Part shown: positions 42,628 to 53,736 of the stretch, one piece after another
Numbering within the stretch: position 1 is the first letter of the stretch
Layout: every line of letters starts with the position of its first letter
The notes under the pieces: model-generated
What the model was told of the DNA's origin: nothing
The model's database searches: none
Seen by the model: the letters and a program-made list of their open reading frames with translations, nothing else
Position numbers and translations under genes: made by a program
Source: Nemertoderma westbladi
Lineage: Eukaryota > Xenacoelomorpha > Nemertodermatida > Nemertodermatidae
Assembly: GCA_032718475.1 (NCBI GenBank)
Contig: JAUCBJ010001195.1
Location: 1 to 54,194, forward strand
Direction: 5' to 3'
Length of the DNA stretch: 54,194 nucleotides

Positions 42628-44294
42628 CTTTTATTTCAATAAAATACTTTCATTATTTGAATGCACATGCAGACTGTCTTGTTAAAAAATACCCTCCTTA
42701 CCTTTCATCAAAAGGTGGAAGTGATTTAACCCTATCAAATACAGATTAGTATAATATTATATATTTTTGCAGATTCTGGAGACTGTAATATAGGCCTAAT
42801 ATGCGTCTTGATAATATATATTTTTAGTATATTTAGCATCGGATGTGACTTATTCTCTACTTATACCCAATTTGTAGTCGATTTCTACTGTACATATAAA
42901 TAAAATTATTACTTTGAATTTTTGAATAATATCTTGGAATACTTATTTAGTGGAAGAGCTTTGAGGGAGTTATGAAAATAATGACATGAAGATAATTATA
43001 AGACTGTAAAGCGTCCAATAAGTTATTTCAATTTTACATTTACTTTTATTAAAGGGATTCAACTTCTGGGTTTTTCTCAGGCCCAACCAGTTGCGCTATG
43101 TTTGTCTCCACAACAAAAATGTCTTTGTAAAAAATATTAAAATTTTTGAGATCCAATTGAAATATTTCACAATTAATATTGTTCTATTGATCGCTGTTTC
43201 TGCGTAAAAGTTTAGGGCAAAATAAATTAGCTAAGAAACGATAATGAATTGACCCAAGAATGTGTCCAATTAAACAACGACACTCACAAAATAATATGTT
43301 TTCTGAGAATAATATGCTGATTATTATTATTATTTATATTATGCTTTATTTCATTTCAATATTATATATTTATAAAATAATGTAAAAGTGAGTTTAATTT
43401 GTATCTCAAAAATATATCCGAAACCTGTTATGGGGATGTCCAAACCAATAATTAGAATCACAACAATCCATAAATAATTTAAGTAATTATTTGAGAACCT
43501 AGACAGATATTGATTGTACTTAGAGGGCCTACAGACATAACAGTAAGCCTAACTCTATACTGTTCTCATAAATTAAAATTGTGTTAAGTTGTTACGTAAT
43601 TCGCTTACAGTTACTTACGTATCTGAATCCGAAGATACAGTAGACCTACTACTACCATATGTATGGTATCAAATAATTATTCTAGAATATAAATTGAACT
43701 CTTTATTTTTTTATGGTAGCTATTTATTCACACTACTAGCTATTTTGTAAAAAAAAGAAATAACCTTTAACCATAATGTCATCCTGAATATCACATGTCA
43801 TGTCATGTAAAAAAACTAGCTAAGGACGGCATAGTAATTAATGCCCGCGGTGCATATGGAACTGCCCATAATATATATAAATTCTATAAAAGTTTTGATG
43901 TTATAGTAAAAGTTTTGATGTTATAGAGAGATAGTAGCTACCATAAAAAATGACTGTAGATACCATTTAAAAACATTAACAACCTAATAAAATATAAAAT
44001 AACTAAACACAAGTCACTGATTTTCATACCAAAAACACTGCATAAATAATTATGAACATTTAGGAAAATACGTACCGGAACTATTAAAAAATGCTACATA
44101 TCTATTCTAAAAAATTACTTTTGGTCAGTAATAATGTTCTCGAACATAAAAATCAAATTAGAAAAATGGCTTACAGTAGAAGAGTAGGAACTACAAATTT
44201 TTGGTGTGCTCAGAGTTTGAGTAGGCTTACAGTAGGCCATGGCGTCATAAGTCTTTAGGATACACTGTAGTCTATGCTACTCTAAAAAATGTAA
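42628..44294. other. Spacer, no gene seen
   Basis: AT-rich. It may contain upstream introns or exons of the minus-strand gene at 41224-42627, but I found none. A short direct repeat, AAAGTTTTGATGTTATAG, occurs twice at 43890-43925. Confidence 0.45.
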
Positions 44295-44366
44295 AAAAAA
44301 ATGACCGGGGTGTGACAGGAGACTGTACTACTTCCTCAGGCCTGTCGACACCCCGGTCATTTTTTA
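44295..44366. repeat. Strong isolated hairpin
   Basis: Left arm 44295-44319 (AAAAAATGACCGGGG then TGTGACAGG) pairs with right arm 44341-44366 (CCTGTCGACACCCC then GGTCATTTTTT). The stem is about 24 bp with a single bulged base and a 21-nt loop. It could be a foldback transposon or a structured-RNA locus. A related half-element lies at 44485-44540 (GGGGAGTCGACAGGGCGAAG). Confidence 0.7.
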
Positions 44367-45884
44367 ACCATAATTTTTTTGTGTTTTTTAGTGTTTTTTT
44401 TATATTTGTGAATGATGATCTAGAACATTAGTAGATGTTTTTTATAGTAGCTAGTGTTTTAGCGAGTAAAAATCACTAGCTACTCAAAAAAATGGAAAAA
44501 ATGCCAGGGGAGTCGACAGGGCGAAGTAGTACCCTGTACAGTAGTGGAGGGGTGAAGTTGAACATTTTTTATGAGATGAGAAAAATCCCACTATCAATTG
44601 AATGCTTCTCCCCTTAGAAACAATATTTTACTTTAGAAACGCAATTAATTTACTTTAACAAGGTAAGTATTTGCGGGATTTTCCCCAAATTTGGAGAAAT
44701 TAAACTGAAAGTAAAATGACTACCTGTATCGATTCAGTGAACTATGCACTTCTACATTGTTACCCATTTACTGTAGTTTCCACAGCAACTGTAATTTTTA
44801 TAATCATTCAATCAGTCAATGGACCAACAATAACCCTCCTTCGCAATCGATACACAAGCCTACCTGTCATTTGATTATTATATAATATATCGGCAACACT
44901 TTTGACAAACAGAAATTAACAAGTGTCTATTTCACGAAATATAACATGAAATGAAATGCCAACTGATTATCGACAGCAACAAAAAGAACCTGAGGTTCAC
45001 TTGCACCTAATTGATTCACCTGGTATTCCTATGACTGAGTTTCTAAAGTGGATAAATCAGGTCTAAGGGAGGGAGAAGGTCTCCATTTTGGGCTGCTGAT
45101 TTGTGTCGGGTCTTAATCGCGGTTATGTAGAATACATTCCCATATTTTTTCACAGGAATAATAATTTCCCTCGGCGCAAAATTTCAAACAACTTTGACGA
45201 ATCAATACAAAATTAAACAGAGCTATGGGATGCTAACCACCCACTTAGTGTATACTGTATTACAACGGGTTAATTATGAGACCAGCGGGATTCCAGTGTT
45301 GCAGTTCTACAACAACGCCGGGAACCTTAGCACATTATCGACTTTTCCTTGTAGGCATTATTACAGCATACGTTTACATCATACAATATATTCCGTTATA
45401 TGCGTAGCTGTGGGTTTTACATGGGTGCTGTTTGATAATACTATACACTAGGAAATGTTTAATTTATTATGGCAACTATAATATTACATTGCAATAAATA
45501 CAGTACATTACTTGGTGTACAAAGGATTATTACGTTGGATTTGATAAATTTTATCAAATTTTAATTTGTTATCAATTGGGCCAACTATTTATTGACATGC
45601 TTGCCGGGGAATGCCGGGAAATAAAGTTTCTTTCATAATTTAGAGATTTAATATTGTTATATTTCCGACAATAACATAAACATCATTCAATTAATACTGT
45701 CAAATTTTCTAACAGTTTGAGGTTCAACATTCTGGTGTCTAGGCTTGCCGGCAGTCCGGTACATGTAGGTGTAGGCGCGTGTCTGTGTAGGCGTGTATGG
45801 GTGTAGGCGTAACGTTTATTCCCGTCTCTGGCTGCGTCTCAAATTCGGAGGGATTAAATAGATACCATCAATGCTGTATGGGTT
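44367..45884. other. Spacer
   Basis: Contains the half-copy of the hairpin sequence at 44485-44540. An 85-codon open stretch at 45194-45451 shows no domain and is not called. Confidence 0.45.
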
Positions 45885-46305
45885 CTGGGTGGATATGTGT
45901 GCATTGTACAGTAAGTGACACAGTGAACCCGAACTACCATTTGTACTTATCTGCCCTCAGCGATATGGTTTTTCCTAAGCAGTTAGAGCCCAGCATGAAC
46001 GAACATCCATATATGAGACCTGGTTCTACTGCTGCTCAAATAATAAGAGTCATAAGATTCTTACATATGTGACTTCCAAATCCTACAAAGCCCATTCAAT
46101 AATTGCCTATGCCATCCTCATACTTCCTTCTTCATTTTACTTTCAGATCCATGATCGCATTGTCCCCAGAAGCAGAAGTCAGCCACATGCTCGACCATAC
46201 TCACCTTGGAGTTTAAGCTCGTAAGATCAGACATTTTTCTAAGATAATCGAAGTTAATTCTCAACATTTTTTGATTCTGATAAATAATAAAACTTTTGAA
46301 ATAAA
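45885..46305 (-). mobile_element. Old LINE B relic
   Basis: Degenerate minus-strand match to the LINE B C-terminal region. The plus strand has GATATGTGTGCATTGTACAG and CAGTGAACCCG as in 38170-38210. Minus-strand peptide traces include VEHVADFCFWG, matching VDDFCYLG of younger copies. Many stops and indels make it much older than the other copies. Confidence 0.7.
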
Positions 46306-46375
46306 ATTTTTTTACGTTTAATAGAAAAGTCATTAAATTTAGTGTACATCTCTAACATTATATATAACAATTTCT

Positions 46376-46966
46376 ATGGGAAACGAGACATCTGCAGACG
46401 GGGACGACAGTCCACAGAGACCAAGGTTCATCCGTAGACTACATCCAACGTTGGAACCAATTGGATGGCTCCAAGGAAAATGGCAGACATCGGCCGATAT
46501 ACCAAACAGCGGCCACTGCCCTGGGATAAGGAATAACGGCGGGGCGTTCGAATTCTACGAGCGAATGGAATTCTGGTGTCAAAACACCCCGTGGGTAATG
46601 GAATGGCGGTCGCAATGCTGGGATCCCGAGGATAACACCAAACCGGAGTTGGTAATGAGCGGATATATAAAGATAGATCCGGCAGGCAGCGGGAAGATCG
46701 CGTTTTTCTGTAATCACAATTTCGGTTTGGTTGAGATCACAGAAGGTCGTCTGAGGGATGATAAGGATTTGGTACTTGAGCCGAAAGCGGTGGCTTACAC
46801 TTCGTTTATTGGTGGGCCGAAGGTGAGAGCGGTTCGCAAGGAAATACATTGTGTTGACGAGAACACAATCACGATGGACTTATTTATGGATAACGAAAGA
46901 TCGCCAATGTTTCATCATACCTCCATGCGGTATAAAAGGTGCGATGCATCATTATGCTGGTGGTAG
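46376..46966 (+). CDS. THAP4/nitrobindin-like heme-binding protein
   Basis: Intronless frame of 196 codons, ATG at 46376 and TAG at 46964-46966. It shows the nitrobindin pattern: LHPTLEPIGWLQGKW, a FEFYERMEFW strand, PWVMEWRSQCW, ELVMSGYIKI, NHNFGLVEITEGRL, LEPKAVAYT, VRAVRKEIHC, ENTITMDLFM and a final FHHTSMRYKR, which has the His position used to bind heme. Family members are ten-stranded beta-barrels that bind ferric heme and react with nitric oxide or isomerise peroxynitrite. No THAP zinc finger is present, so this is the free-standing domain. The start MGNETS fits an N-myristoylation signal. The extra Trp/Cys-rich text suggests a divergent animal subfamily. A single exon could mean a retrocopy, but the frame is intact. 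Confidence 0.8.
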   Translation: MGNETSADGDDSPQRPRFIRRLHPTLEPIGWLQGKWQTSADIPNSGHCPGIRNNGGAFEFYERMEFWCQNTPWVMEWRSQCWDPEDNTKPELVMSGYIKIDPAGSGKIAFFCNHNFGLVEITEGRLRDDKDLVLEPKAVAYTSFIGGPKVRAVRKEIHCVDENTITMDLFMDNERSPMFHHTSMRYKRCDASLCWW

Positions 46967-48407
46967 TATCATGTTTTATTATTGATTGATTATTTCTATC
47001 AAATTGGAATGATATTCATGTAAATAATAATGTTAGTTGGTAATGACACAGTAGTTGGACTAGTTTTGGTGGTGGTTGGTTGAGACAATCTATATAGAAG
47101 TAATGATATATTATTTATTACCAATTATGATGAAAAAACAATGAATGGTTGTAATTAAGTGCTTTTTGATAACCTAAATAATGTTTCAGAAATTGAGGTT
47201 TAGCATACCGAAACATATGTCAATAACTTTCCATCAATTTGGAGGGTTGGTTAGAGAAAGTGTTGGTAACGCATAGACAATGATGGAAAATGTATATGAA
47301 CGATGGCCTACATATGTAATACGATCTAGTTAGGCCTAGATTTTGAAAAAATTTTGTTTCGATGATATTATTTTGGATTATATATACTCGCAGGTAAAGG
47401 ATTAAAAGCAGTTTACAATTCAAACTAACTTTATGTTGTGTAATTAAATTTTTCCCTCTCCAGTGGAATATCGACGCAAATTTTAGCTGATTAAAAATTC
47501 CAAAAATAAACCGTAACATATTCTATTGACTTAAGATAACATGCCATGTAACCTGCTCTTTTTCCAAAGTTTATCATTTTGCATTGGTACGAGATATTAA
47601 TTCGCCGAGGTGGGATATATTTCAGGTTTCATCCCCTGTCACAAAGTTCAGTAAAAGCTTCAGTGAAAATACCTCCATTATCTATTTTCAATTATTATTA
47701 TTATTAGCGCACATAGTGATAATCATAACAAGAAAATAAGCAGTAGTACAAGAGCACAATATAAATAATGGTACAAATATATATCAGTAAATAATAATGA
47801 TTTTATTATGTAATATAGGCCTACACCTGTAGGGCCGGTTCCTCAAACCTTATAGTAAACTATAAATAGGCATACTATTGTACTGTATAATAATATTAGT
47901 GTTTATGACGCAGAAACGTCATTAAACATAAAGCTGCACCTCCTCCCGTGTAAACCATTAAATTACGACGTCTCCCTGCAACTAACACCCCACTTAGTTC
48001 CCGACACCTCCCAAAAATTTCGCAACGGTAACACACCATATTTAAACTTGGAAACAACAGAAGGATAAATATTCTTAATAGGCCTACTAACTACAATTGA
48101 TAGAGTTTGAGTTGTTGGGAATCTGTAGCTTATTAAGGCAACAATGAAAGACGCAAGTTTCTTCCGCACATCCATTGCCTCACACGAACCCCATTAGGCC
48201 ACATTTCTGGATTCAACGCCTTCTCCAGACCCTGGCGACAATAATGGCAACTTAAAACTTACCGAACGGGATTCATTATGCGACCTCAAGTCCATACCCG
48301 GGACCGGCCGTTATTCCGTTACCGGCCAATCAGTCAACTATATCTTCTTTACTTTTCAACGCAAAACCTAAAAATTAAAATAAAAAAAGATAAAAAATTC
48401 CATTTGG
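46967..48407. other. Spacer, no gene seen
   Basis: AT-rich. A small imperfect palindrome, GTTTATGACG...CGTCATTAAAC at about 47901-47926, has CRE-like TGACG half sites. No supported coding region. Confidence 0.45.
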
Positions 48408-48631
48408 TCACTTAGACATAGCAGCCAACAAAACAAACTCTCTATCTAATAAAAACATAAAAATATCCGTCGGTGCCGTCTTTAACTTTCCTCCAGTCCC
48501 AGTAATTCCATCTATAGGCTTACTTGAACCGATCGAAGCTTGTGTGCAGTTCCAACCACATGGGAGGGGCGGAACGTCGATCCAACCTTCATCACATTGA
48601 CTCAGTGATAATCTCGGGCGTTTCAGACTAC
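48408..48631 (-). CDS. Possible terminal exon, unknown protein
   Basis: On the minus strand CTCCCACTCATACAG precedes an open frame of about 73 codons ending at TAA or TAG near 48408 (peptide ends FVLLAAMSK). It includes SLSQCDEGWIDVPPLPCGW, a Trp/Pro/Cys composition unusual for random AT-rich sequence. The same border (CAG|GTAGT) could equally be a donor. I recognise no domain. Confidence 0.25.
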
Positions 48632-49555
48632 CTGTATGAGTGGGAGTAGGAGTGCTCCTCAGTTCAGCGGAACACATTCCGGTGAGATGTTCTGCCAACG
48701 TTGCCTATCACCTTGTTGGCCTAAAATGACATCCAGTAATTGCACCGCGATAAAGTATGTCTCAAAGTTCAGTACACGCTTCATTCTAATTCACCAATTC
48801 AAATTGTCTATTAAAATTACATGTTAGATATTTCTGAAGGTTGATCTATTTTTAGAAGAAGGGATATAGTGTCAGACGCGGTTATCATTGATTGACTTGA
48901 ATGACATGCGTTTTAGTCCGTTACAATGACTACTGTATTCGTATACCGTACCGTATAGTAAGTAGTATTCTATTATTTTTGGTTAGGTATTGGGATAATT
49001 TTAGCAGTCAACCTTCACTATCAACGTGAATTGTTAGGGATATTGTTGGCAGGTGACATGTTACGACGGAATTTTATACTGCTGAACTTCCTAACAAATC
49101 TACAAACTAATTAAGTAAGAAAAAGAATGGAAGCTTTTCATTGGCTGATATAGTGCGCATGGGAATTTGTTACGAAAGTTTAAAAGGCAATGCAATTTTT
49201 CCCAGTTATTCACATCGATATTTCTTTCTAGGGGTGAAGTAATTGTCTTTTTTATTTTTTCAGCTAACATTATTGATTATTACAAATTCAGGTTAGTGGT
49301 GTTTTATTCGTATGAATAGCGAGTTGGGTGTTGAAATATAACTAAAACGGAAAAAACTAAACGCAATAGATTATCAACCTCAGTTATTATAATATTCAGT
49401 CTCGACTATCTGTAAATATTAGGGACATTTTTTGCTACTTTTATTTTATTACGAATTTATGAATAATTCTTCCTTATTTTGCTCTATCGTTATTTGCGAT
49501 ACTGAGTAAAAGCTGCAAAGCTATTCAACACAATCATGTTGAATAACGGTTATAT
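48632..49555. other. Spacer, no gene seen
   Basis: AT-rich, with no supported feature. Confidence 0.5.
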
Positions 49556-49830
49556 TGAAAAATATCGAGAAATGAAAAATATCGAGAGTGAAAATATCGC
49601 GAGTTAAAACGTTGAGAGTAAAAATATCGAGAGTAAAAATATCGAGAGTAAAATAACGAGAGTAAAAAATATCGAGAGTAAAAATATCGAGGGTAAAAAT
49701 ATCGATAGTAAAAATGTCGAGAGTAAAAACGTTGAGAGTAAAAATATTGAGAGTAAAAATATCGAGAGTAAAAATATCGAGAGTAAAAATATTGAGAGTA
49801 AAAATATCGAGAGTAAAATTAGCGGTAATT
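49556..49830 (+). repeat. 15-bp minisatellite, forward arm
   Basis: About 17 tandem units of GAGAGTAAAAATATC with variants (GTTGAGAG, CGATAG). The same unit occurs in reverse orientation at 50645-50895. Long minus-strand open frames here are made by the repeat. Confidence 0.9.
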
Positions 49831-50489
49831 TTTGGAATGAAACACAAGCTACCAACGAAAACACTAGACGTACTATAAACTAAAATTGTTTTTGTAAAAA
49901 CACTTAAGCTACCTATGAAAATGCAGGAAACTATAGTACTATAGACACTAAAATAAACCATGTTTTTTATATCTATAATTGTTGAGTTTTTGTAAACAAA
50001 CTAGCCACCATAAAAATGTATTTTATTCCAAAATTGTAAGATTACTCAACGCCGTTAGTATTAACAGCGAGTTGTTATTTAGCACTTTACAATCTTTGAA
50101 TACATTACAGCATTGTATTGGCATGTACATTTAGTATTGTATTTGGTGTAATCCGTTAAATAATGTCCCCTTAGAGGACATTACTTATCGCCGTCATTGG
50201 TTACCACGTAAACAATTAATAGGTGGAAATTTGCCTGACAGCCAGATAGGCATACTGCCTTACCTAACGGTAGGCGGGGTATAGTTATTAATAACCAGTT
50301 GGGCCTAGCTATATTATTATAACATGGCTCCAAACGCCACCATAAAAATAAGCTAACTTATTTATAACATAATTTATGTCATTTTTACATTTATTTATAC
50401 AGCAACTAATATAATTTGTGCAGTTTCTATCACTTATAATGTATATGTACAATCATTTCGTAATGTTACAGTTTTGGAATAAAACTACA
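49831..50489. other. Spacer between inverted minisatellites
   Basis: AT-rich with no gene seen. It would be the loop if the two minisatellite arms paired. Confidence 0.55.
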
Positions 50490-50629
50490 TACATACTTGG
50501 TGCAAAGTACTTTACAGTGTCACTGATCCTCGTGGCTTTATTTTCACTCACTCACTAACGTTCGTTCGTGTAACAAAGCCACTCGGATCATCACACTGTA
50601 AAGTGCTACTTTACACGCACAAGTATGTA
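50490..50629. mobile_element. Foldback/MITE-like element, copy 2 (140 bp)
   Basis: Terminal inverted arms TACATACTTG...CAAGTATGTA. Inside, TGCAAAGTACTTTACAGTGT pairs with ACACTGTAAAGTGCTACTTT, and ATCCTCGTGGCTTT pairs with AAAGCCACTCGGAT, leaving a short loop rich in ACTCACTCACT. Same length class and arm motifs as 40199-40339. Confidence 0.75.
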
Positions 50630-50644
50630 AATAGTTATTACTTG

Positions 50645-50895
50645 CGATATTTTTATTTGCAAAATTTTTACTAGTAATATTTTTACTCTTGATATTTTTA
50701 CTCTTGATAGTTTTAATCTCGATATTTTTACTCTCGATAGTTTTAATCTCGATATTTTTACTCTCAATATTTTTACTCTCGATATTTTTACTCTCAATAT
50801 TTTTACTCTCGATATTTTTACTCTCGATATTTTTACTCTCGATATTTTTACTCGCGATATTTTTACTCGTGATATTTTTCACGTCTCGATATTTT
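50645..50895 (-). repeat. 15-bp minisatellite, reverse arm
   Basis: About 16 units of GATATTTTTACTCTC, the reverse complement of the 49556-49830 unit. It begins just after the foldback element. Confidence 0.9.
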
Positions 50896-53229
50896 TCACC
50901 AATACCTGAATAACATCTGTAGCATGGAATCCTAATGGTTGATATATATTCAGGGTATTTCATACGTAAGGATCAATGAAGAACTATATAAAAAAAGAAG
51001 GGCAGCCAACTATTGTCAACTTCTTCAATGCTTTCGAATCCGCGTCAAAACCACGAATGTTTAATTATTGGAGAAAATCATTGATGAGATTACCCAAAGT
51101 GAATTGAGCTACTGAGATGTACAATAATATGTCAACAGGAACGCCAACATAGAAGCATGCATCTTATGTCATTTACTTTGCGGTACTGTTGGGTTGAATT
51201 ATTATTACTGACAATATTGAGAGAAAACTGACATCTGTCTGTAAACATCCATCCATAAACGGTCCATCTAACTCCCAGCCAATCGGAATTTATTCAGATA
51301 AATATTAAATATTTCAGAGGTTTGATTTCCCAATAGAAAACTTCGTCTGCGCAAGAAAAGTTCTTAATATTTAATAGATTTCTAAATTATAGCTTTAAAA
51401 TAACAAGAACTGTCAGTAGAACGTGGTTGTGTCCCAGTATAGGCCCATTCCACGCTGCGTTTTTTTATGGGGATTTCTGAGCTTTTTTGAGCCCTTTTTC
51501 AAACTTTTTTTGAGCTATTTTTCAAGCTTTTTTTAAGCTTTCTTTTAAAGATTATTTTGTTTTTTTCTATATAAGTGAATGTTCTATTAAAGTTAAATAA
51601 TCTAACTTATAATATTTGTTGTTTTGATGTGACATGGTTTACTAGTTTTACTTATACAACCCGAAGCTAAAATTTAACATTCCAGTCATACCACACTAAA
51701 TTATACGTATAATCATAATTAATTCAAAATTAAACCCAGTGTTTTTATTGGATGTTTTTCGTGCGTGATTTTGTGCTTCTCCAAGCTTTTATATTAGTTG
51801 TTTTAGGAGCTTTATTATATATTTTAGGATTAAACATTCTAAAATTAACAGATTCAATTCAACTGATTAAAAAATAATTGAAATTAATTTCCAGAAACTT
51901 TAAACTAAAACTAACTAAAAAAAACACAACAATTTTCGAAAGTCTGGGTAACATAAAAAATTTTCTAGAATTTAGCTGGAGTTTACAACTGATGAAGTAA
52001 TTGTATAAGTTAACCTCCTTCAAAAGATCTTCCACCAACAACAGTGATACACATTCAACGGCTCATGTAACGGATGAGTATTACTGTGACTAAATGAATA
52101 TTACTTGCATTATTTATATAGTGTCAGACACTTTTTACAATTAACTATAGTATTGAAGCTGCATTTATGGGATTGTGTTTGTGTGTGTCACCGTAACTTT
52201 TATTTCACTCACATTAGAACGTCACATTTAGGTTGTACTTATAGGAGGCCTGCCTGCATGCGCAAACATAAATCCATTCACATACTATTCAGCTCATATT
52301 GTCTTCTTTAGAAAAAAATATGAGGAGACATTTGGCAAACCATCAGTTAAAATATGACCAACAAATCACATCAATATTATAGGCTTCTGTCAATCTGATT
52401 CTAAACCTAATCAATCCAACGCCTTTTTAGAATGTTATCGCTTTTAACTAATTCTGATAAGAAGTCAAAGAAATTGGAATAGGAATTCGTAATCGGAAAC
52501 TAAATTTGATTACTTTTTACAAATACCTAACATTTTCCAGGGTTGAGAACTACACAATTATTTACGATTGCTCGCAACAGGATACGTTTGATGTTACTTT
52601 TACTGGGTTTTATCTGTTTAGAAAATTAAATTGGGTGGTTTTCTATCTAATTGAAGTTGGTAATTATCAATGTTGCTGTGGTGTGGAATGATTATCAAGC
52701 TTGTGTTTGTTGAGTTGAGACACCTTAAGTTGGATATCGGGGCAAATCACCTTCCATTATTTCGCTGGAATGACTCCATTGAATTATATATGGACTGCAT
52801 AGGTTCCCTACAGTACTGAAAGCATTACTAATTTTGGGCAGATGTGAGTAGCCCTACTACCACAAATTACTTGAGGTGTTCAACTGAATTAGCGTCCTCC
52901 GTATTGTGGTGGTTTTTGAGATAGTAGCTGATTGATTATTACACGTTAATCGTTATCTTTGACTAGTTCTTTCAGAACTACAGTGGAATGGAGTTGTCAA
53001 ACGAACGTCAGCTGTCAATGTCAGTGTTTGTGGGTAAACCAACTTGTGGTGGTTTAATTTTAATACCTGAATGTCAGAAATGTTTTATCTCATTTTTTCG
53101 TTTTTTTCGGCTGGAATCCAGTTCAAGAAGCGAACTGGACTAGAGCTATGAGCTATGGACTCATAGTGGACCCAGTGGTCACAAGTCCCAGATAGACCAT
53201 ATTCTCTATTCTATATTCTCTTGGAGCTA
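50896..53229. other. Spacer, minor T-rich repeat
   Basis: No gene seen. At 51478-51550 there are four or five degenerate units like TTTTTTTGAGCT/TTTTTTCAAGCT. Several short open stretches (51859-52041, 52105-52311, 52506-52691) lack domains. Confidence 0.45.
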
Positions 53230-53612
53230 TATACAAGACTGTGATCACCGCCTTATTGTGGCCAAGGTAAGACTTAGTCTGCGTGCTAGCAGAACAACGA
53301 AATCTGCCTTGCCGCGTCATGAATGGTCGGTCCTCTCTGTTGCAACAGCCAAGTGTGAGATCCAGCTTCACACTACAGCTGAGCAACAGGTATGAGGTTC
53401 TTGCCTCTGAAGCGGCAGATCACTGCGAGGGCTATACTGCCTTCACAGAAGCAGTTAAATTATCAGCTGCAGAAACAGTTCCTGTATACCCTCGAAACAG
53501 GAAAAGGGCCCCCTGGACTGACAACAAAATTCAGAAGTGCCGAAATGACCTCTATAAGGCGCAGAAAGAGTCCCGACTCAAACAGACTACAGCGGCCAAG
53601 AATGCAGTTAAG
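53230..53612 (+). mobile_element. LINE relic: endonuclease end and linker
   Basis: Frame-shifted remains of a LINE ORF2. DHRLIVAKVRLSLRAS at about 53240-53290 matches the SDH...VAKVRL end of the LINE endonuclease. In another frame, FTLQLSNRYEVLA, AFTEAVKLSAAE and RAPWTDNKI resemble the linker before the reverse transcriptase of RTE-like LINEs. It may be the LINE B family's upstream part, but there is no overlap to prove it. Confidence 0.6.
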
Positions 53613-53617
53613 GGTGT

Positions 53618-53736
53618 TCGGACACTTCCCCCCCGGACACTTCCCCCCCCGGACAGTTGCCCCCGCTCAAGTAGGACACTTCCCCCCCGGACACTTCCAC
53701 CCCAGACACTCCCCCCCCGGACACTTCCTAATCTTT
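53618..53736. repeat. CGGACACTTCCCCCC minisatellite
   Basis: About seven units of roughly 15 bp near the consensus CGGACACTTCCCCCC, with an interruption (AGTTGCCCCCGCTCAAGTAG). It abuts the LINE relic. Confidence 0.85.

Noticed and set aside
45194-45451. 85-codon plus-strand ORF
   Set aside because: No recognisable domain and mixed low-information composition; likely chance.
49521-50963. Long open frames through the 15-bp minisatellites (repeated FTLDI, LLSIF, SKNIE peptides)
   Set aside because: Created by a stop-free 15-bp unit; no splice sites or domain.
51035-51055. TTCGAATCC resembling a tRNA B box
   Set aside because: No A box at a suitable distance and no cloverleaf around it.
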